This document shows, piece after piece, positions 1 through 7,733 of a DNA stretch of 11,560 nt. The DNA comes from Oscillospiraceae bacterium (GTDB lineage Bacteria > Bacillota_A > Clostridia > Oscillospirales > Oscillospiraceae): the NCBI GenBank assembly GCA_017627975.1, contig JAGAFT010000010.1, forward strand, positions 1 through 11,560. The letters run 5' to 3'. Made by a program: the position numbers and the translations under genes. Every line of letters begins with the position of its first letter. Position 1 is the first letter of the stretch. The notes under the pieces are model-generated. The model did no database searches, was not told the DNA's origin, and worked only from the letters and a program-made list of their open reading frames with translations.

Positions 1-834
1 CTGGTCGCCATGGTCGGCGTCATGATTCTCAACGGCAACCTCGGCCTCTTCAACGGGCTCATCGCCTCGCTGGGCCTCGGAGAGCAGTGGCGTATCGTCT
101 TTGCGCTTCTGATGGCCCTGCTGATCGGGCTTGCCTTCGGCCTTGTGCAGGGATATCTCATCGCCTGCCTGCAGATTCAGCCCTTTATCATCACCCTGGC
201 GGGCATGTTCTTTGCCAGAGGCATGATCACCATCATCAGCGTGGACCCGCAGAAGGCGCCGCAGGAGCTGATGGACATCCTCCAGAACCGCATCGAGATC
301 GCATGGCTCGGCTCCCCCAACAAAAAAGGCGTGATGATTCCCGCCCGGATGGAGATCGGTGTCATCGTCGCACTGGCCGTTGTATTTCTCGTCTATTTCC
401 TGCTTCGCAGGACGCAGCTCGGCCGCGGCTTCTACGCGGTCGGCGGGAACCAGCAGAGCGCCCTGATGCTCGGCGTCAACGTGCGGAAAACCCGCTTTCT
501 GGCCCACCTTCTGTGCGGACTTCTGAGCGGAATCGCGGGCTTTGTCTTCATGATGCACACCGGCGCAGGCAATGCGACCAATGCGACCGCGGCTGAAATG
601 AACGCCATCGCTTCTTCCATCATCGGCGGAACGCTCCTCACCGGCGGTGTCGGAAACGTGATCGGCACGCTCTTCGGTGTTCTGACCCTGAGCACCATCA
701 AGTCGATCGTGACCACCTCCGGGCTGAGAGATCCCTGGTGGCAGAGCATTACGACCGGCGCCATGCTGTGCTTCTTCATCGTCCTGCAGAGCGTCGTGCT
801 GATGCGCAGAGCCAAGAATAAGGAGAAGAAATAG
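1..834 (+). CDS. yjfF: Sugar ABC transporter permease, YjfF-like (5' end outside window)
   Basis: Inner-membrane permease of a ribose/galactofuranose-type sugar ABC importer (BPD_transp_2 family). The reading frame is open from base 1 with no convincing start near ATG 10, so the N-terminal part lies outside the window. About 278 residues are visible; E. coli YjfF, recalled from memory, has about 330. Seen: a hydrophobic protein with the permease segment QPFIITLAGMFFARG, the AVGGN..SALMLGVNV loop, and ASSIIGGTLLTGGVGNVIGT near the C-terminus, all close to YjfF. It ends in a basic cytoplasmic tail. The kinase gene starts 13 bases after its stop, so the two are probably one operon, with the other transporter genes upstream. 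The substrate cannot be read from the sequence: galactofuranose is known for E. coli YtfQRT-YjfF, but the neighbouring kinase would also fit a pentose. Confidence 0.88.
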   Translation: MVAMVGVMILNGNLGLFNGLIASLGLGEQWRIVFALLMALLIGLAFGLVQGYLIACLQIQPFIITLAGMFFARGMITIISVDPQKAPQELMDILQNRIEIAWLGSPNKKGVMIPARMEIGVIVALAVVFLVYFLLRRTQLGRGFYAVGGNQQSALMLGVNVRKTRFLAHLLCGLLSGIAGFVFMMHTGAGNATNATAAEMNAIASSIIGGTLLTGGVGNVIGTLFGVLTLSTIKSIVTTSGLRDPWWQSITTGAMLCFFIVLQSVVLMRRAKNKEKK

Positions 835-847
835 GAGATAAACATCT

Positions 848-2401
848 ATGGATCTGACCAAAACCGTACTCGGGATTGAGCTTGGCTCGACCCGCATCAA
901 AGCCGTCCTGATCGATCAGCAGCACCGCCCCATCGCCTCCGGCGACTACGAATGGGAAAACCGGCTCGTCAACGGCATCTGGACCTACTCCATGGAAAGC
1001 GTCCACACCGGGCTCCGGGCCTGTGTCAAAGCGCTGAAGGCTGATCTGAAGGAAGAATTCGGCGTGGACCTTACCACGGTCGGCGCCATCGGCGTCTCCG
1101 CCATGATGCACGGCTATCTCCCCTTTGACAAGGACGGAAAGCAGCTGGCGGAATTCCGCACCTGGCGCAATACCATCACGGGCCAAGCGGCGGAAAAGCT
1201 GACCGCCCTCTTCGGTTTCAACATCCCGCAGCGCTGGAGCATCGCCCACCTGTATCAGGCCATGCTGAACGGAGAGGAACACGTGAAAGACATCGCCTAT
1301 CTCACCACTCTGGCGGGTTATATCCACTGGAAGCTGACGGGCCAGAAGGTGATGGGCGTGGGCGAAGCTTCCGGCATGTTCCCGATTGACAGCAAAGCCT
1401 GCGACTATGACGCCACGATGCTGCAGAAGTTTCTGGATCTCACCGGGCTCGATCTGCGCACAATCCTTCCGAAGGTACTGCCGGCCGGCGTCTGCGGCGG
1501 CATGCTCACCGAGGCCGGCGCGCGCTTCCTGGATCCCGATGGCACGCTGCTGGCCGGCATTCCTGTCGCCCCCTGTGAAGGCGACGCCGGTACCGGTATG
1601 GCGGCTACCAACTCCGTTCGCGTCCGGACGGGCAACGTCTCCGCCGGAACTTCGGACTTTGCCATGATCGTCGCGGATCATCCCCTGGGGGTCCATCGTG
1701 AGATCGACATGGTGACCACCCCGGACGGACTTCCTGTTGCGATGGTCCACTGCAACAACTGCACCTCCGACATCAATGCCTGGGTGAACCTCTTCGGCGA
1801 ATTTGCCCATCTCATGGGATTTGACGTGAACCGGGGCGAGCTCTTTACCAAACTCTTTCAGAAAGCCCTGTCCGGCGAGCAGGACTGCGGTGGGCTCCTG
1901 TCCTACAACTATTTCTCCGGCGAGGGCGTCACGGACCTCGATGAGGGCCGTCCGATCTTTATCCGGTCTCCGTCCGCAAGATTTACTCTTTCCAACTTTA
2001 TGCGCACGCACCTGCTCTCGGCTCTCGCGACGCTGAAGATCGGCATGGACATTCTGACCGACACCGAACAGGTTCACATCGACAGGCTCTACGGCCACGG
2101 CGGTTTTTTCAAGACCCCCGAAGTCGGCCAGCGCATGCTGTCCGCTGCGGTCGGGGTTCCGGTTTCCGTTATGAAGACGGCGGGCGAAGGCGGCCCTTAC
2201 GGCATGGCCCTGCTGGGCGCCTACATGCTCTGGCATGAAGAGGGCGAGAGCCTGCCGGACTATCTGGACAAGAAGGTTTTTGCCGATGCCCAGAGCAGCA
2301 CGATTACCGCCACCCAGGAGGACATCGACGGCTTCGATGCCTTCCTCGCCCGGTACCGAAAGGCCCTGCCGCTGGAGCGGCTGGCAACGGAAGTGCTGTA
2401 A
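848..2401 (+). CDS. FGGY-family carbohydrate kinase (pentulokinase-like)
   Basis: Cytoplasmic ATP-dependent sugar kinase of 517 residues, a normal length for the family. Visible motifs: the N-terminal phosphate loop [12 protein letters not shown] (residues 9-20), the catalytic-base region CEGDAGTG with Asp246, the second phosphate motif GNVSAGTSD (262-270), and a C-terminal YGHGGFF ... [12 protein letters not shown] adenosine-binding region. The ribosome binding site AGGAG overlaps the stop of the permease gene, which fixes this ATG and suggests co-translation. The family includes ribulo-, xylulo-, glycero- and fuculokinases. In Clostridia, relatives of this type often sit with arabinose or galactofuranose uptake genes, so an L-ribulokinase-like role is plausible, but the substrate is not settled by the sequence. 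Transcription ends at the hairpin about 80 bases downstream. Confidence 0.87.
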   Translation: MDLTKTVLGIELGSTRIKAVLIDQQHRPIASGDYEWENRLVNGIWTYSMESVHTGLRACVKALKADLKEEFGVDLTTVGAIGVSAMMHGYLPFDKDGKQLAEFRTWRNTITGQAAEKLTALFGFNIPQRWSIAHLYQAMLNGEEHVKDIAYLTTLAGYIHWKLTGQKVMGVGEASGMFPIDSKACDYDATMLQKFLDLTGLDLRTILPKVLPAGVCGGMLTEAGARFLDPDGTLLAGIPVAPCEGDAGTGMAATNSVRVRTGNVSAGTSDFAMIVADHPLGVHREIDMVTTPDGLPVAMVHCNNCTSDINAWVNLFGEFAHLMGFDVNRGELFTKLFQKALSGEQDCGGLLSYNYFSGEGVTDLDEGRPIFIRSPSARFTLSNFMRTHLLSALATLKIGMDILTDTEQVHIDRLYGHGGFFKTPEVGQRMLSAAVGVPVSVMKTAGEGGPYGMALLGAYMLWHEEGESLPDYLDKKVFADAQSSTITATQEDIDGFDAFLARYRKALPLERLATEVL

Positions 2402-2480
2402 CCCCTGCTCCGCCTCCCCCGGTTTTTCTCTGCCTGGCCGGCCCTGCCGGAAAATCCGCAGGAATCATTCTGAAAACACA

Positions 2481-2524
2481 AACCTCCCTCTGCCGTCACT
2501 GCGGTCGAGGGAGGTTCGCTTTTC
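2481..2524. terminator. Bidirectional intrinsic terminator between convergent genes
   Basis: A perfect 10-bp stem AACCTCCCTC (2481-2490) pairs with GAGGGAGGTT (2507-2516). Three further pairs, CCG with CGG (2493-2495, 2502-2504), can extend it inward. On the plus strand it is followed by CGCTTTT; on the minus strand the RNA continues TTGTGTTTTC. It can therefore end both the kinase transcript (plus) and the membrane-protein transcript (minus, stop at 2549). Confidence 0.82.
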
Positions 2525-2548
2525 ATATTCTGTTGCGTCCCGGGCTTA

Positions 2549-4039
2549 TTACGGTATGATGCCGTATTTCAGATTGAGCTCCTCGGTGGGATCCGTCCAG
2601 ACATAGATCTCGTGGTCGATGATCCCGTATTTCAGAAAGAGCTCGGCAATCGGAGCGCCGATGTTTCCGTCATGGGGCCAGTTGCTCTCCTCGTTGTACT
2701 TCGGAACCCGCACGCCGACATCCCATTTTCCTTCTTCCGCCGCGGTGATGATGCTCTGGTAGATTTCATCCTCCAGGGCAACAGCCGCCTGTCCGTGGAT
2801 GTTGACGGAATTGGTATCGGCAAAGGTCCGATAGCGCGTATCGGTCATGGAGAACACAAACAGCAGTGCAATCGGCAGCAGCACCGCAAGGCGCGGCGCC
2901 TGCTGAAGGAAGGCCACGATGCAGAGCGCCATCAGCAGAATCAGCACCGCCATCGAAGCAAAGATCGCTTCCGGCCGCCCTGTATAGTCCGGGCTCACGA
3001 CGGCGCTCAGGAGAATGATAAACACCGTGCAGAACACGCCCGTACAGACCGTGTTCAGGATCAGACGGATGGCGGATGCGCCGGCTTCCGAACGTCTGCC
3101 GTGAAGCAGCAGGAAGAAAAACAGGAGGAGCGCGGCCAGGGCAATCAGACGGAAAAGCAGACTGGTGTTCCAGACCGTCCGGAAGAACAGGCCCGCCGAA
3201 TCGCCGAGCATAGAGAGGAGACTCCCTTTGCGGTTATCCAGGGTGTTCACATTGGCTGCCCTGCCGCCGGTTCCGTCCAGAAGCAGCGCCAGAAGCCACA
3301 GCGCCAGAACCGCCGTCCAGAATGCATTCTGCTTCCAGAACGATTTTTTCCCCTGCTGTTTTCTGGTTTTCAGGAAGTTTTTCAGCAGTCTCAGCCCCGC
3401 ATAGACCGACAGCAGGATGCTTCCGTAGAGATTGGAGAAGACCGCAAAATAGACCGCCGTCACCCAGACGCTCTGCCGCAACAGGCTCTTCCCCGCGAGA
3501 GGGTTCTCCGTCTCCTCCGCCATGAGGTACATCATCAGTGCCCCGCAAAACAGCGCCGGGATCGTATAGAAGAACATGCAGCATTCATTATAGCTGTGAA
3601 ACATGTGCAGGTTGCCTTCCGGTTCGGTCACATAAACCAGAAAATGCAGTTCCAGAAAGAGGATGGCAAGGCAGCATGACACAAAACGGTCCAGGCCAAG
3701 CTTCCTGCAGAGAAGCCGCCGGAACGCGCAGACGTAGATCGTGATGAACAGGCTCAGCAGGGTTCCCGCCACGGCAACCTGGCAGTGGATGAAGTGCCCG
3801 AAGCCAAAGCGGGTCAGGATTGCCGCCGTATGGCCGCAGAAGGAGGCAAGCACCTCCGGCATCATTCGCGACGGATTCCAGCCCCCCGGGATCGGGATCG
3901 CTTTTCGGACCAGCACGGAATAGATCACGTCGTCCTCGTCCATGATCGGAATCGGATGAAGAACGATGAAAAACACCATCATGCTGACCATCACCGCAGC
4001 TGCAAATATGAAATTTGTCCACCGTTCTTGTCTCTTCAT
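2549..4039 (-). CDS. Polytopic membrane protein of unknown function, GT-C glycosyltransferase-like topology
   Basis: I do not recognise a specific family. The protein has 496 residues from the chosen ATG at 4039, which has the ribosome binding site GGAGGAACACA. A longer frame back to 4162 is rejected because it would start upstream of the promoter. There is one transmembrane helix at about residues 9-28, then an acidic loop MDEDDVIY (33-40). Roughly eight or nine more hydrophobic segments follow to about residue 397. The C-terminal domain (about 400-496) is soluble and probably faces outward. An acidic motif in the first outside loop is typical of GT-C enzymes that use lipid-linked sugars, so a role in cell-surface glycan synthesis is possible (inference). 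A short repeat, LKYGII, occurs twice at the C-terminus. It is monocistronic, with its own promoter and terminator, and seems unrelated to either flanking operon. Confidence 0.8.
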   Translation of the reverse strand: MKRQERWTNFIFAAAVMVSMMVFFIVLHPIPIMDEDDVIYSVLVRKAIPIPGGWNPSRMMPEVLASFCGHTAAILTRFGFGHFIHCQVAVAGTLLSLFITIYVCAFRRLLCRKLGLDRFVSCCLAILFLELHFLVYVTEPEGNLHMFHSYNECCMFFYTIPALFCGALMMYLMAEETENPLAGKSLLRQSVWVTAVYFAVFSNLYGSILLSVYAGLRLLKNFLKTRKQQGKKSFWKQNAFWTAVLALWLLALLLDGTGGRAANVNTLDNRKGSLLSMLGDSAGLFFRTVWNTSLLFRLIALAALLLFFFLLLHGRRSEAGASAIRLILNTVCTGVFCTVFIILLSAVVSPDYTGRPEAIFASMAVLILLMALCIVAFLQQAPRLAVLLPIALLFVFSMTDTRYRTFADTNSVNIHGQAAVALEDEIYQSIITAAEEGKWDVGVRVPKYNEESNWPHDGNIGAPIAELFLKYGIIDHEIYVWTDPTEELNLKYGIIP

Positions 4040-4040
4040 T

Positions 4041-4050
4041 GTGTTCCTCC
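4041..4050 (-). promoter_or_regulatory. Ribosome binding site deciding the start of the membrane protein
   Basis: On the minus strand GGAGGAACACA precedes the ATG at 4039-4037. It is a near-perfect Shine-Dalgarno sequence with 6-7 base spacing, and no comparable site precedes the upstream ATG at 4162. Confidence 0.85.
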
Positions 4051-4126
4051 GCCCCGCTGTGCACCCTTTCCGGTTTCCCTTCTGCAGGTACAGCGTTTCC
4101 GGTTCTTTTCGTCGTTGTAATTTGAA

Positions 4127-4155
4127 ATTATACCCTGTTTTTGATATAAAATCCA
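4127..4155 (-). promoter_or_regulatory. Putative promoter of the membrane-protein gene
   Basis: The minus strand carries a consensus -10 TATAAT at 4132-4127, in an AT-rich stretch that stands out from the GC-rich surroundings. A -35 match at 17-18 bases upstream is weak (TGGATT/GGATTT). The predicted transcription start is near 4120, giving an 80-base leader to the ATG at 4039. Confidence 0.6.
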
Positions 4156-4205
4156 GCAACAATCCGGCTTCAAAAGAAAACCCGCCGTACCTGCAGACGC
4201 GGCAT

Positions 4206-4248
4206 CAGACTACACGCTCCGGCATTTTCATCCGGAGCGTGCAGTCTG
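4206..4248 (-). terminator. Long hairpin spanning the stop codon of the radical SAM gene
   Basis: An inverted repeat pairs 4206-4222 with 4232-4248: 16 base pairs, one mismatch (4212/4242) and a 9-base loop. It contains the TGA stop (4230-4228) in the loop region, so one arm encodes the last residues of the protein. No T-run follows on either strand, so it is not a classical intrinsic terminator. It may end or protect the 3' end of the long minus-strand operon mRNA. Confidence 0.55.
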
Positions 4249-5529
4249 TTCTGTCGTGGTGAGATATTTTGCACAGAAGGGCTTGATCTTCCCCCGGTCA
4301 TAGACATGCAGGCTGCAGCGGTGCAGGCGCTCAATGTTCAGGTTCATCGCGTCCTGAAACGCCATCGCCGACAGAGTCAGACTGCCGTGACGCAGCCGGT
4401 AGAGAAAGGTGTCGAAATCCATCTCCTCTGCGAAGTCCGCTTCGGGAGCCGGTTCCTCCGGCGGCCGCCGCCAGTGCCGGGCGACATACTCCCGGTTGTC
4501 CTTCGCGCAGCCTCTGGTGTGTGAGGAATGGGTGATGGAACTGAGGGGCTTCAGTCTCCCTCCCGGTGCAATCAGATAATTTGCGTGAAAACCGCATAGC
4601 GGGTGGTCACAGCGGGATGGCATGAAGCTCTCGACGGGGATCCCGGCCTGCCGGCTGATGTCCGCCATCAGCTGGTCCAGCGTGTACCGGTCCTCCGCCT
4701 GCGGTGCGCCCGGATAACGGCCGAAGTACGACACCGGCTGGAAGTGGATCCCCCGGACCCCCGGAGCAAGCGACACCGCGAGCCTTATCAGCTTCCCCAG
4801 GTTGTCGTCGTTGACGCCCTTCACCACTGTTGGGACCAGTGTCACGCCGACTCGGAGCCGCGAGCATACCTCGATGGCTTTTTTCTTGGTCTCCAGCAGC
4901 GGTGCGCCCCGCAGCGTCTCATAGATGTCCTCCCGGGTCCCGTCGAACTGGAGAAACACAATGTCCAGTCCCGCCTCCCGGAGCCGCTCGGCATAGGCCG
5001 GGTCCTCGGCAAGGCGGATTCCGTTGGTGTTCACCTGGGTATAGCTGCAGCCGGCTTCCCTGGCATAGCGGATCAGCTCCGGAAGATCATCCCGCAGGGT
5101 CGGCTCTCCGCCGGAAAACTGCAGCAGCGGACGGCCGCACTGAGCCGTGATCTCACGGATGGCCGCCTTCATCTCCTCAAGAGAAGGATTCTGGGCGTCG
5201 GCTCCGCCGTCGGCAAAACAGAAGCGGCAGTGCAGATTGCAGCGCCGCGTCACTTCCAGCAGCGCGCAACAGGTCCCGATCCCGTGCTCCGGGCAGATGC
5301 CGCAGGCCTCCGGGCAGTGCAGGCCGGCGTCTTCCGCCAGCGGCTCTGTCCCAAGAAGCCAGCGGTCGAAGTCCAGCTTTCCCCGCCACACCGGTACAGA
5401 GAAGCTTCCATGCTCCGGGCACTGCTTTTCCATCCGGATCGTCCCGTCCGTCTCCCGCGACAGCCACGCCGGCAGGTTTTTTCGACAGACCGGACACACC
5501 GAGCGCGTTTGGCGTATTCTCTCTCCCAT
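4228..5529 (-). CDS. trsS: Radical SAM protein, TrsS-like (DVU_1554-type), with extra N-terminal metal-binding cysteines
   Basis: The protein has 433 residues from ATG 5529, chosen because GGGGGAG lies 6 bases upstream; an ATG at 5559 lacks such a site. The radical SAM [4Fe-4S] motif is C97-x3-C101-x2-C104 (CNLHCRFC), followed by SGGEP (139-143), so it should cleave S-adenosylmethionine. Ahead of it lie C12PVC15, C37PEHG and C72PEACGICPEHG. This layout is shared with the MJ0619/Tes group of radical SAM enzymes, which carry a rubredoxin-like site and additional Fe-S clusters and perform C-methylation or C-C coupling. The C-terminal part has further Cys (RCDHPLCGFH, RGCAKDN, RCSLHV, PFCAKY) that may bind the extra clusters. 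NCBI names this family TrsS and notes selenoprotein members (from memory); here PFC uses TGT, so it is cysteine. It is the last gene of the operon, 60 bases after the ligase. Substrate unknown. Confidence 0.83.
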   Translation of the reverse strand: MGERIRQTRSVCPVCRKNLPAWLSRETDGTIRMEKQCPEHGSFSVPVWRGKLDFDRWLLGTEPLAEDAGLHCPEACGICPEHGIGTCCALLEVTRRCNLHCRFCFADGGADAQNPSLEEMKAAIREITAQCGRPLLQFSGGEPTLRDDLPELIRYAREAGCSYTQVNTNGIRLAEDPAYAERLREAGLDIVFLQFDGTREDIYETLRGAPLLETKKKAIEVCSRLRVGVTLVPTVVKGVNDDNLGKLIRLAVSLAPGVRGIHFQPVSYFGRYPGAPQAEDRYTLDQLMADISRQAGIPVESFMPSRCDHPLCGFHANYLIAPGGRLKPLSSITHSSHTRGCAKDNREYVARHWRRPPEEPAPEADFAEEMDFDTFLYRLRHGSLTLSAMAFQDAMNLNIERLHRCSLHVYDRGKIKPFCAKYLTTTEQTARSG

Positions 5530-5535
5530 CTCACT

Positions 5536-5542
5536 CTCCCCC
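5536..5542 (-). promoter_or_regulatory. Ribosome binding site deciding the radical SAM start
   Basis: The minus strand reads GGGGGAG then six bases and ATG (5529-5527). This supports the shorter start over the in-frame ATG at 5559, which has no purine-rich site. Confidence 0.7.
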
Positions 5543-5589
5543 GCCCAGAAATCCGGCACGGCATCCGCTTTTGCGGCTACCTGTTCTCT

Positions 5590-6771
5590 TCATTCGCTTT
5601 CCTCGATTCTTCTCTTGCCCCGGTAAAGGCTGCGGTCCTCGTCTGTCACCGGACGCAGGGCCCATTCCGCGGAAACAGGCGGAAGCGGTCCTTCTCCGCA
5701 GGTCAGAACCTCCAGGCACATTCGCCCCTCCCGTCTCATCGCCCGGTAATCCGCCACCCAGGGCAGAGCGAAGAGCGTCTCGTCCAGCTCGGCGATCTCC
5801 GCCGCCTCTCCTTTTCGTTTGACATTGTCGAGGCGCAGAACTGTACTCCCGCAGGGACACGGAGTCGGCAGAATCCGCGTATAATCCCCCGTTCGATAGC
5901 GGATCAGAGGCATCGCCTCCATCCCGATGGTGGTGATGACCAGCTCCCCGGTCTCTCCCGGCGGCAGCGGATTCCCCGTCTCATCGATGATCTCGGCAAT
6001 CACGTGGTTTTCCCGCAGGTGCATTCCTTCATGGGCCGGGCAGCAGATCGCGCCGCCCAGGGCCATCTCCCGCGAGCCGTAATGGGGAAACAGTGCCGTT
6101 CCGAGAAGTCTCTCACAGGCTGTAATCACCGCATGGGGACAGGCATCGCCGCTGACCAAAGCCCGTTCCAGGCTCCCCTTCCCGCAGACACGCAGGATCG
6201 ACAGCAGCTGCACCGGCATGCCGACAAAAGTATCCGGATGCTGCTCCGTCAGCACCCTGCGATACTCTCCGTAGCTCAGCCCCGCGCCAAGCTTCAGCGG
6301 CTTGGCCCCCAGGCCCTCAATGGCCTCGCTGATGAGCTCTCCAAGCCCGTGAGGTCCGGAGAAGGGAAAGCAGATCATCGTCACGCTGCCCGGGCCGATG
6401 AGCTCTCCCAGGCCTGCCATGAAGAGCCGGACCGTATTCCGGCAGTCCCCTTCGGTGTAGAAGACCCGCTTGGCCGCGCCGGTGGTGCCGGACGTGGCAT
6501 CCGAGAGCACCCGCTGGATCTCGGCCTGAGACCGAAGCAGCAGCCCCGGCGCCTGCGCTGCCAGATCTTCCTCGGTTGTAAAGGGGAGATCCTTCAGCTC
6601 CGAGAGGCTGTAGAGCCTCTCCGGCAGGTTCCGGTAGAAGCCGTCCCGCTTTTTCTCCAACGCCAGAACGCGGTTCAGCTTTTCCAGCTGAACCGCTTCC
6701 ATGTCTTTTCTGTTCAGGGTCTGCAGGCCTTCCTGCTCCATGATAAAGCTGTCGATCCGACTCCGTCTCAT
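5590..6771 (-). CDS. AMP-forming acyl/aryl-CoA ligase-like protein, PaaK-related (DVU_1553 type)
   Basis: Member of the adenylate-forming superfamily, closest in style to phenylacetate-CoA ligases. It would activate a carboxylate as acyl-AMP and perhaps pass it to CoA or another thiol. It has 393 residues; PaaK has about 430. Motifs in order: A3 TSGTTGAAK (93-101), A5 HYGSREM (230-236), A7 RYRTGD (291-296), CPCGS (305-309, a PaaK-like metal or structural site) and A8 RLDNVKRKGE (313-322). A C-terminal YRGKRRI (383-389) has a lysine where PaaK carries its A10 lysine. The linker and C-terminal domain look shortened. The start ATG 6771 lies 18 bases after the stop of the previous gene, with GGGAGCGG in the gap, though spacing is long. 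The acid substrate is unknown. Within this operon it may activate a small acid, or a carboxylate on a carrier or cofactor. Confidence 0.82.
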   Translation of the reverse strand: MRRSRIDSFIMEQEGLQTLNRKDMEAVQLEKLNRVLALEKKRDGFYRNLPERLYSLSELKDLPFTTEEDLAAQAPGLLLRSQAEIQRVLSDATSGTTGAAKRVFYTEGDCRNTVRLFMAGLGELIGPGSVTMICFPFSGPHGLGELISEAIEGLGAKPLKLGAGLSYGEYRRVLTEQHPDTFVGMPVQLLSILRVCGKGSLERALVSGDACPHAVITACERLLGTALFPHYGSREMALGGAICCPAHEGMHLRENHVIAEIIDETGNPLPPGETGELVITTIGMEAMPLIRYRTGDYTRILPTPCPCGSTVLRLDNVKRKGEAAEIAELDETLFALPWVADYRAMRREGRMCLEVLTCGEGPLPPVSAEWALRPVTDEDRSLYRGKRRIEESE

Positions 6772-6789
6772 GCCAGTATCCGCTCCCGG

Positions 6790-7215
6790 TCAGAGGAGCC
6801 CCTTCTCTTCCAGAATTTCCATGCACTTGTCAAAGCTCGCCGCCATGATCTGCGGGCAGTATTCCACCCGCTTGGCGGGATCCGTGCCGATGATGTCTTC
6901 ACAGTTGATGCCTCCGTAATCCGCCGTGATCTCATCCTGAAACCAGCGGGTGAACTCGCCCAGCGCCGATTTGTGCGCCGGGTGCTCGTACTCGAAATCG
7001 CCGCCTTTTCCCGTGAAAGACGAAATCAGGCAGGCGCCGCCCGTCATGCAGCCACAGCAGCCCTTGGAATAGCCCACACCCCCGTCCAGGCCGCCCAGGG
7101 CCTTGACCAGGGCGGGATTCTCCTCTCCGGTCACCTTCTCCATCAGCAGCGCCAGGATCTGGCCGCAGGAATATCCGTATCGGCCAAGCTCGATGATTTG
7201 GTCAAACAGGTCCAT
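6790..7215 (-). CDS. C_GCAxxG_C_C family protein (DVU_1555 type)
   Basis: Small cysteine-rich protein of 141 residues, starting at ATG 7215 with AAGGAG 8-9 bases upstream; the site overlaps the end of the methyltransferase gene, and only two bases separate that stop from this start. Cysteines at 17 (YSCGQ), 53, 54 and 56 (GCCGCMTGGAC), 62, 105, 120 and 131 match the spaced-cysteine plan of the C_GCAxxG_C_C family (redox-active disulfide or metal-binding proteins, most of unknown function). The family core reads GCMTGG here, with an additional Cys pair just before it. No signal peptide or transmembrane helix is seen, so it is probably cytoplasmic. A role as redox partner or metal/sulfur carrier for the neighbouring enzymes is inference. 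Confidence 0.82.
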   Translation of the reverse strand: MDLFDQIIELGRYGYSCGQILALLMEKVTGEENPALVKALGGLDGGVGYSKGCCGCMTGGACLISSFTGKGGDFEYEHPAHKSALGEFTRWFQDEITADYGGINCEDIIGTDPAKRVEYCPQIMAASFDKCMEILEEKGLL

Positions 7216-7217
7216 GT

Positions 7218-7733
7218 TTAGTTCTCCTTCTCCGCGATCAGCAGGCGGTATCCGCACTTTCCCCGCGGCAGTTCACAGTCACAGGTCTCTCCGCGCCAGA
7301 GTGCTTCGATGTAATACGCCTTCCACGCCGCGCTGAGATCCTCGTCAAAGAGGATCCGGAATCCGGCCTCTTCCGCCATCGGCCGCAGCGGAGTAAACTC
7401 CACATCCGAGATCAGCAGCCGCCCTCCCGGTTTCAGAAGCCGATGGGCCTCCCGCAGCGCTCCCGCCGTGTCTCCCGAAACGAAGAAGGCACACTGGCTC
7501 AGCACCGCATCGAAGCTGCCGTCCGGATAGGGGGCGGCCAGGAAGTTCCCTTCCCGGATCCGGTCCGACCGCGGTCTGAGGTCGATCCCCTCCGCGCGGC
7601 ACCCAAGTCCCTCCAACAGCGTCACCGCTTCTCCCGCGCCGGCGCCCATGTCCAGGACCCTGGCCCCCGCCGGGAGCTCCGCCAGCGCCAGCATGCGCCG
7701 GGTATGCTCCGCCCCGCCGGGGTGCCCGTTCAT
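7218..7733 (-). CDS. trsM: Small class I SAM-dependent methyltransferase, TrsM-like (DVU_1556 type)
   Basis: The protein has 171 residues, short for the Methyltransf_11 fold but with the SAM core intact. Motif I is VLDMGAGAGE (26-35), the acidic end of strand 2 is GIDLRP (49-54), the motif IV region is SFDAVLSQCAFF (73-84), and LLKPGGRLLISD (99-110) is typical of the family. The C-terminus carries CDC (151-153) and C160, possibly substrate- or metal-related. The start is ATG 7733, which overlaps the stop of the redox-protein gene as ATGA, indicating translational coupling; a longer frame to 7973 would run through that gene and is rejected. The methyl acceptor is unknown. Pairing with the radical SAM gene across related loci suggests sequential modification of one molecule (inference). 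The TrsM name is from memory of NCBI annotation. Confidence 0.85.
   Translation of the reverse strand: MNGHPGGAEHTRRMLALAELPAGARVLDMGAGAGEAVTLLEGLGCRAEGIDLRPRSDRIREGNFLAAPYPDGSFDAVLSQCAFFVSGDTAGALREAHRLLKPGGRLLISDVEFTPLRPMAEEAGFRILFDEDLSAAWKAYYIEALWRGETCDCELPRGKCGYRLLIAEKEN

Noticed and set aside
776..2236. Minus-strand open frame of 486 codons opposite the kinase
   Set aside because: The plus strand encodes a full FGGY kinase with motifs; the antisense product has no recognisable domain and no proper start site.
2612..3679. Plus-strand open frame of 355 codons opposite the membrane protein
   Set aside because: The product is extremely rich in Gln/Arg/His, the complement of hydrophobic codons on the coding strand.
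4040..4162. N-terminal extension of the membrane protein to ATG 4162
   Set aside because: It would start upstream of the TATAAT promoter, has no ribosome binding site, and adds a basic non-hydrophobic segment before the first helix.
4228..5529. Selenocysteine (in-frame TGA) in the TrsS-like protein
   Set aside because: The frame has no internal TGA, and the C-terminal PFC motif uses TGT, so this copy is a cysteine form.
4603..7221. Long plus-strand open frame of 872 codons opposite the radical SAM, ligase and C_GCAxxG_C_C genes
   Set aside because: It is a GC-driven shadow: the opposite strand encodes three recognisable proteins with ribosome binding sites, while this product is rich in Arg/Pro/His/Gln, lacks domains and spans several gene boundaries.
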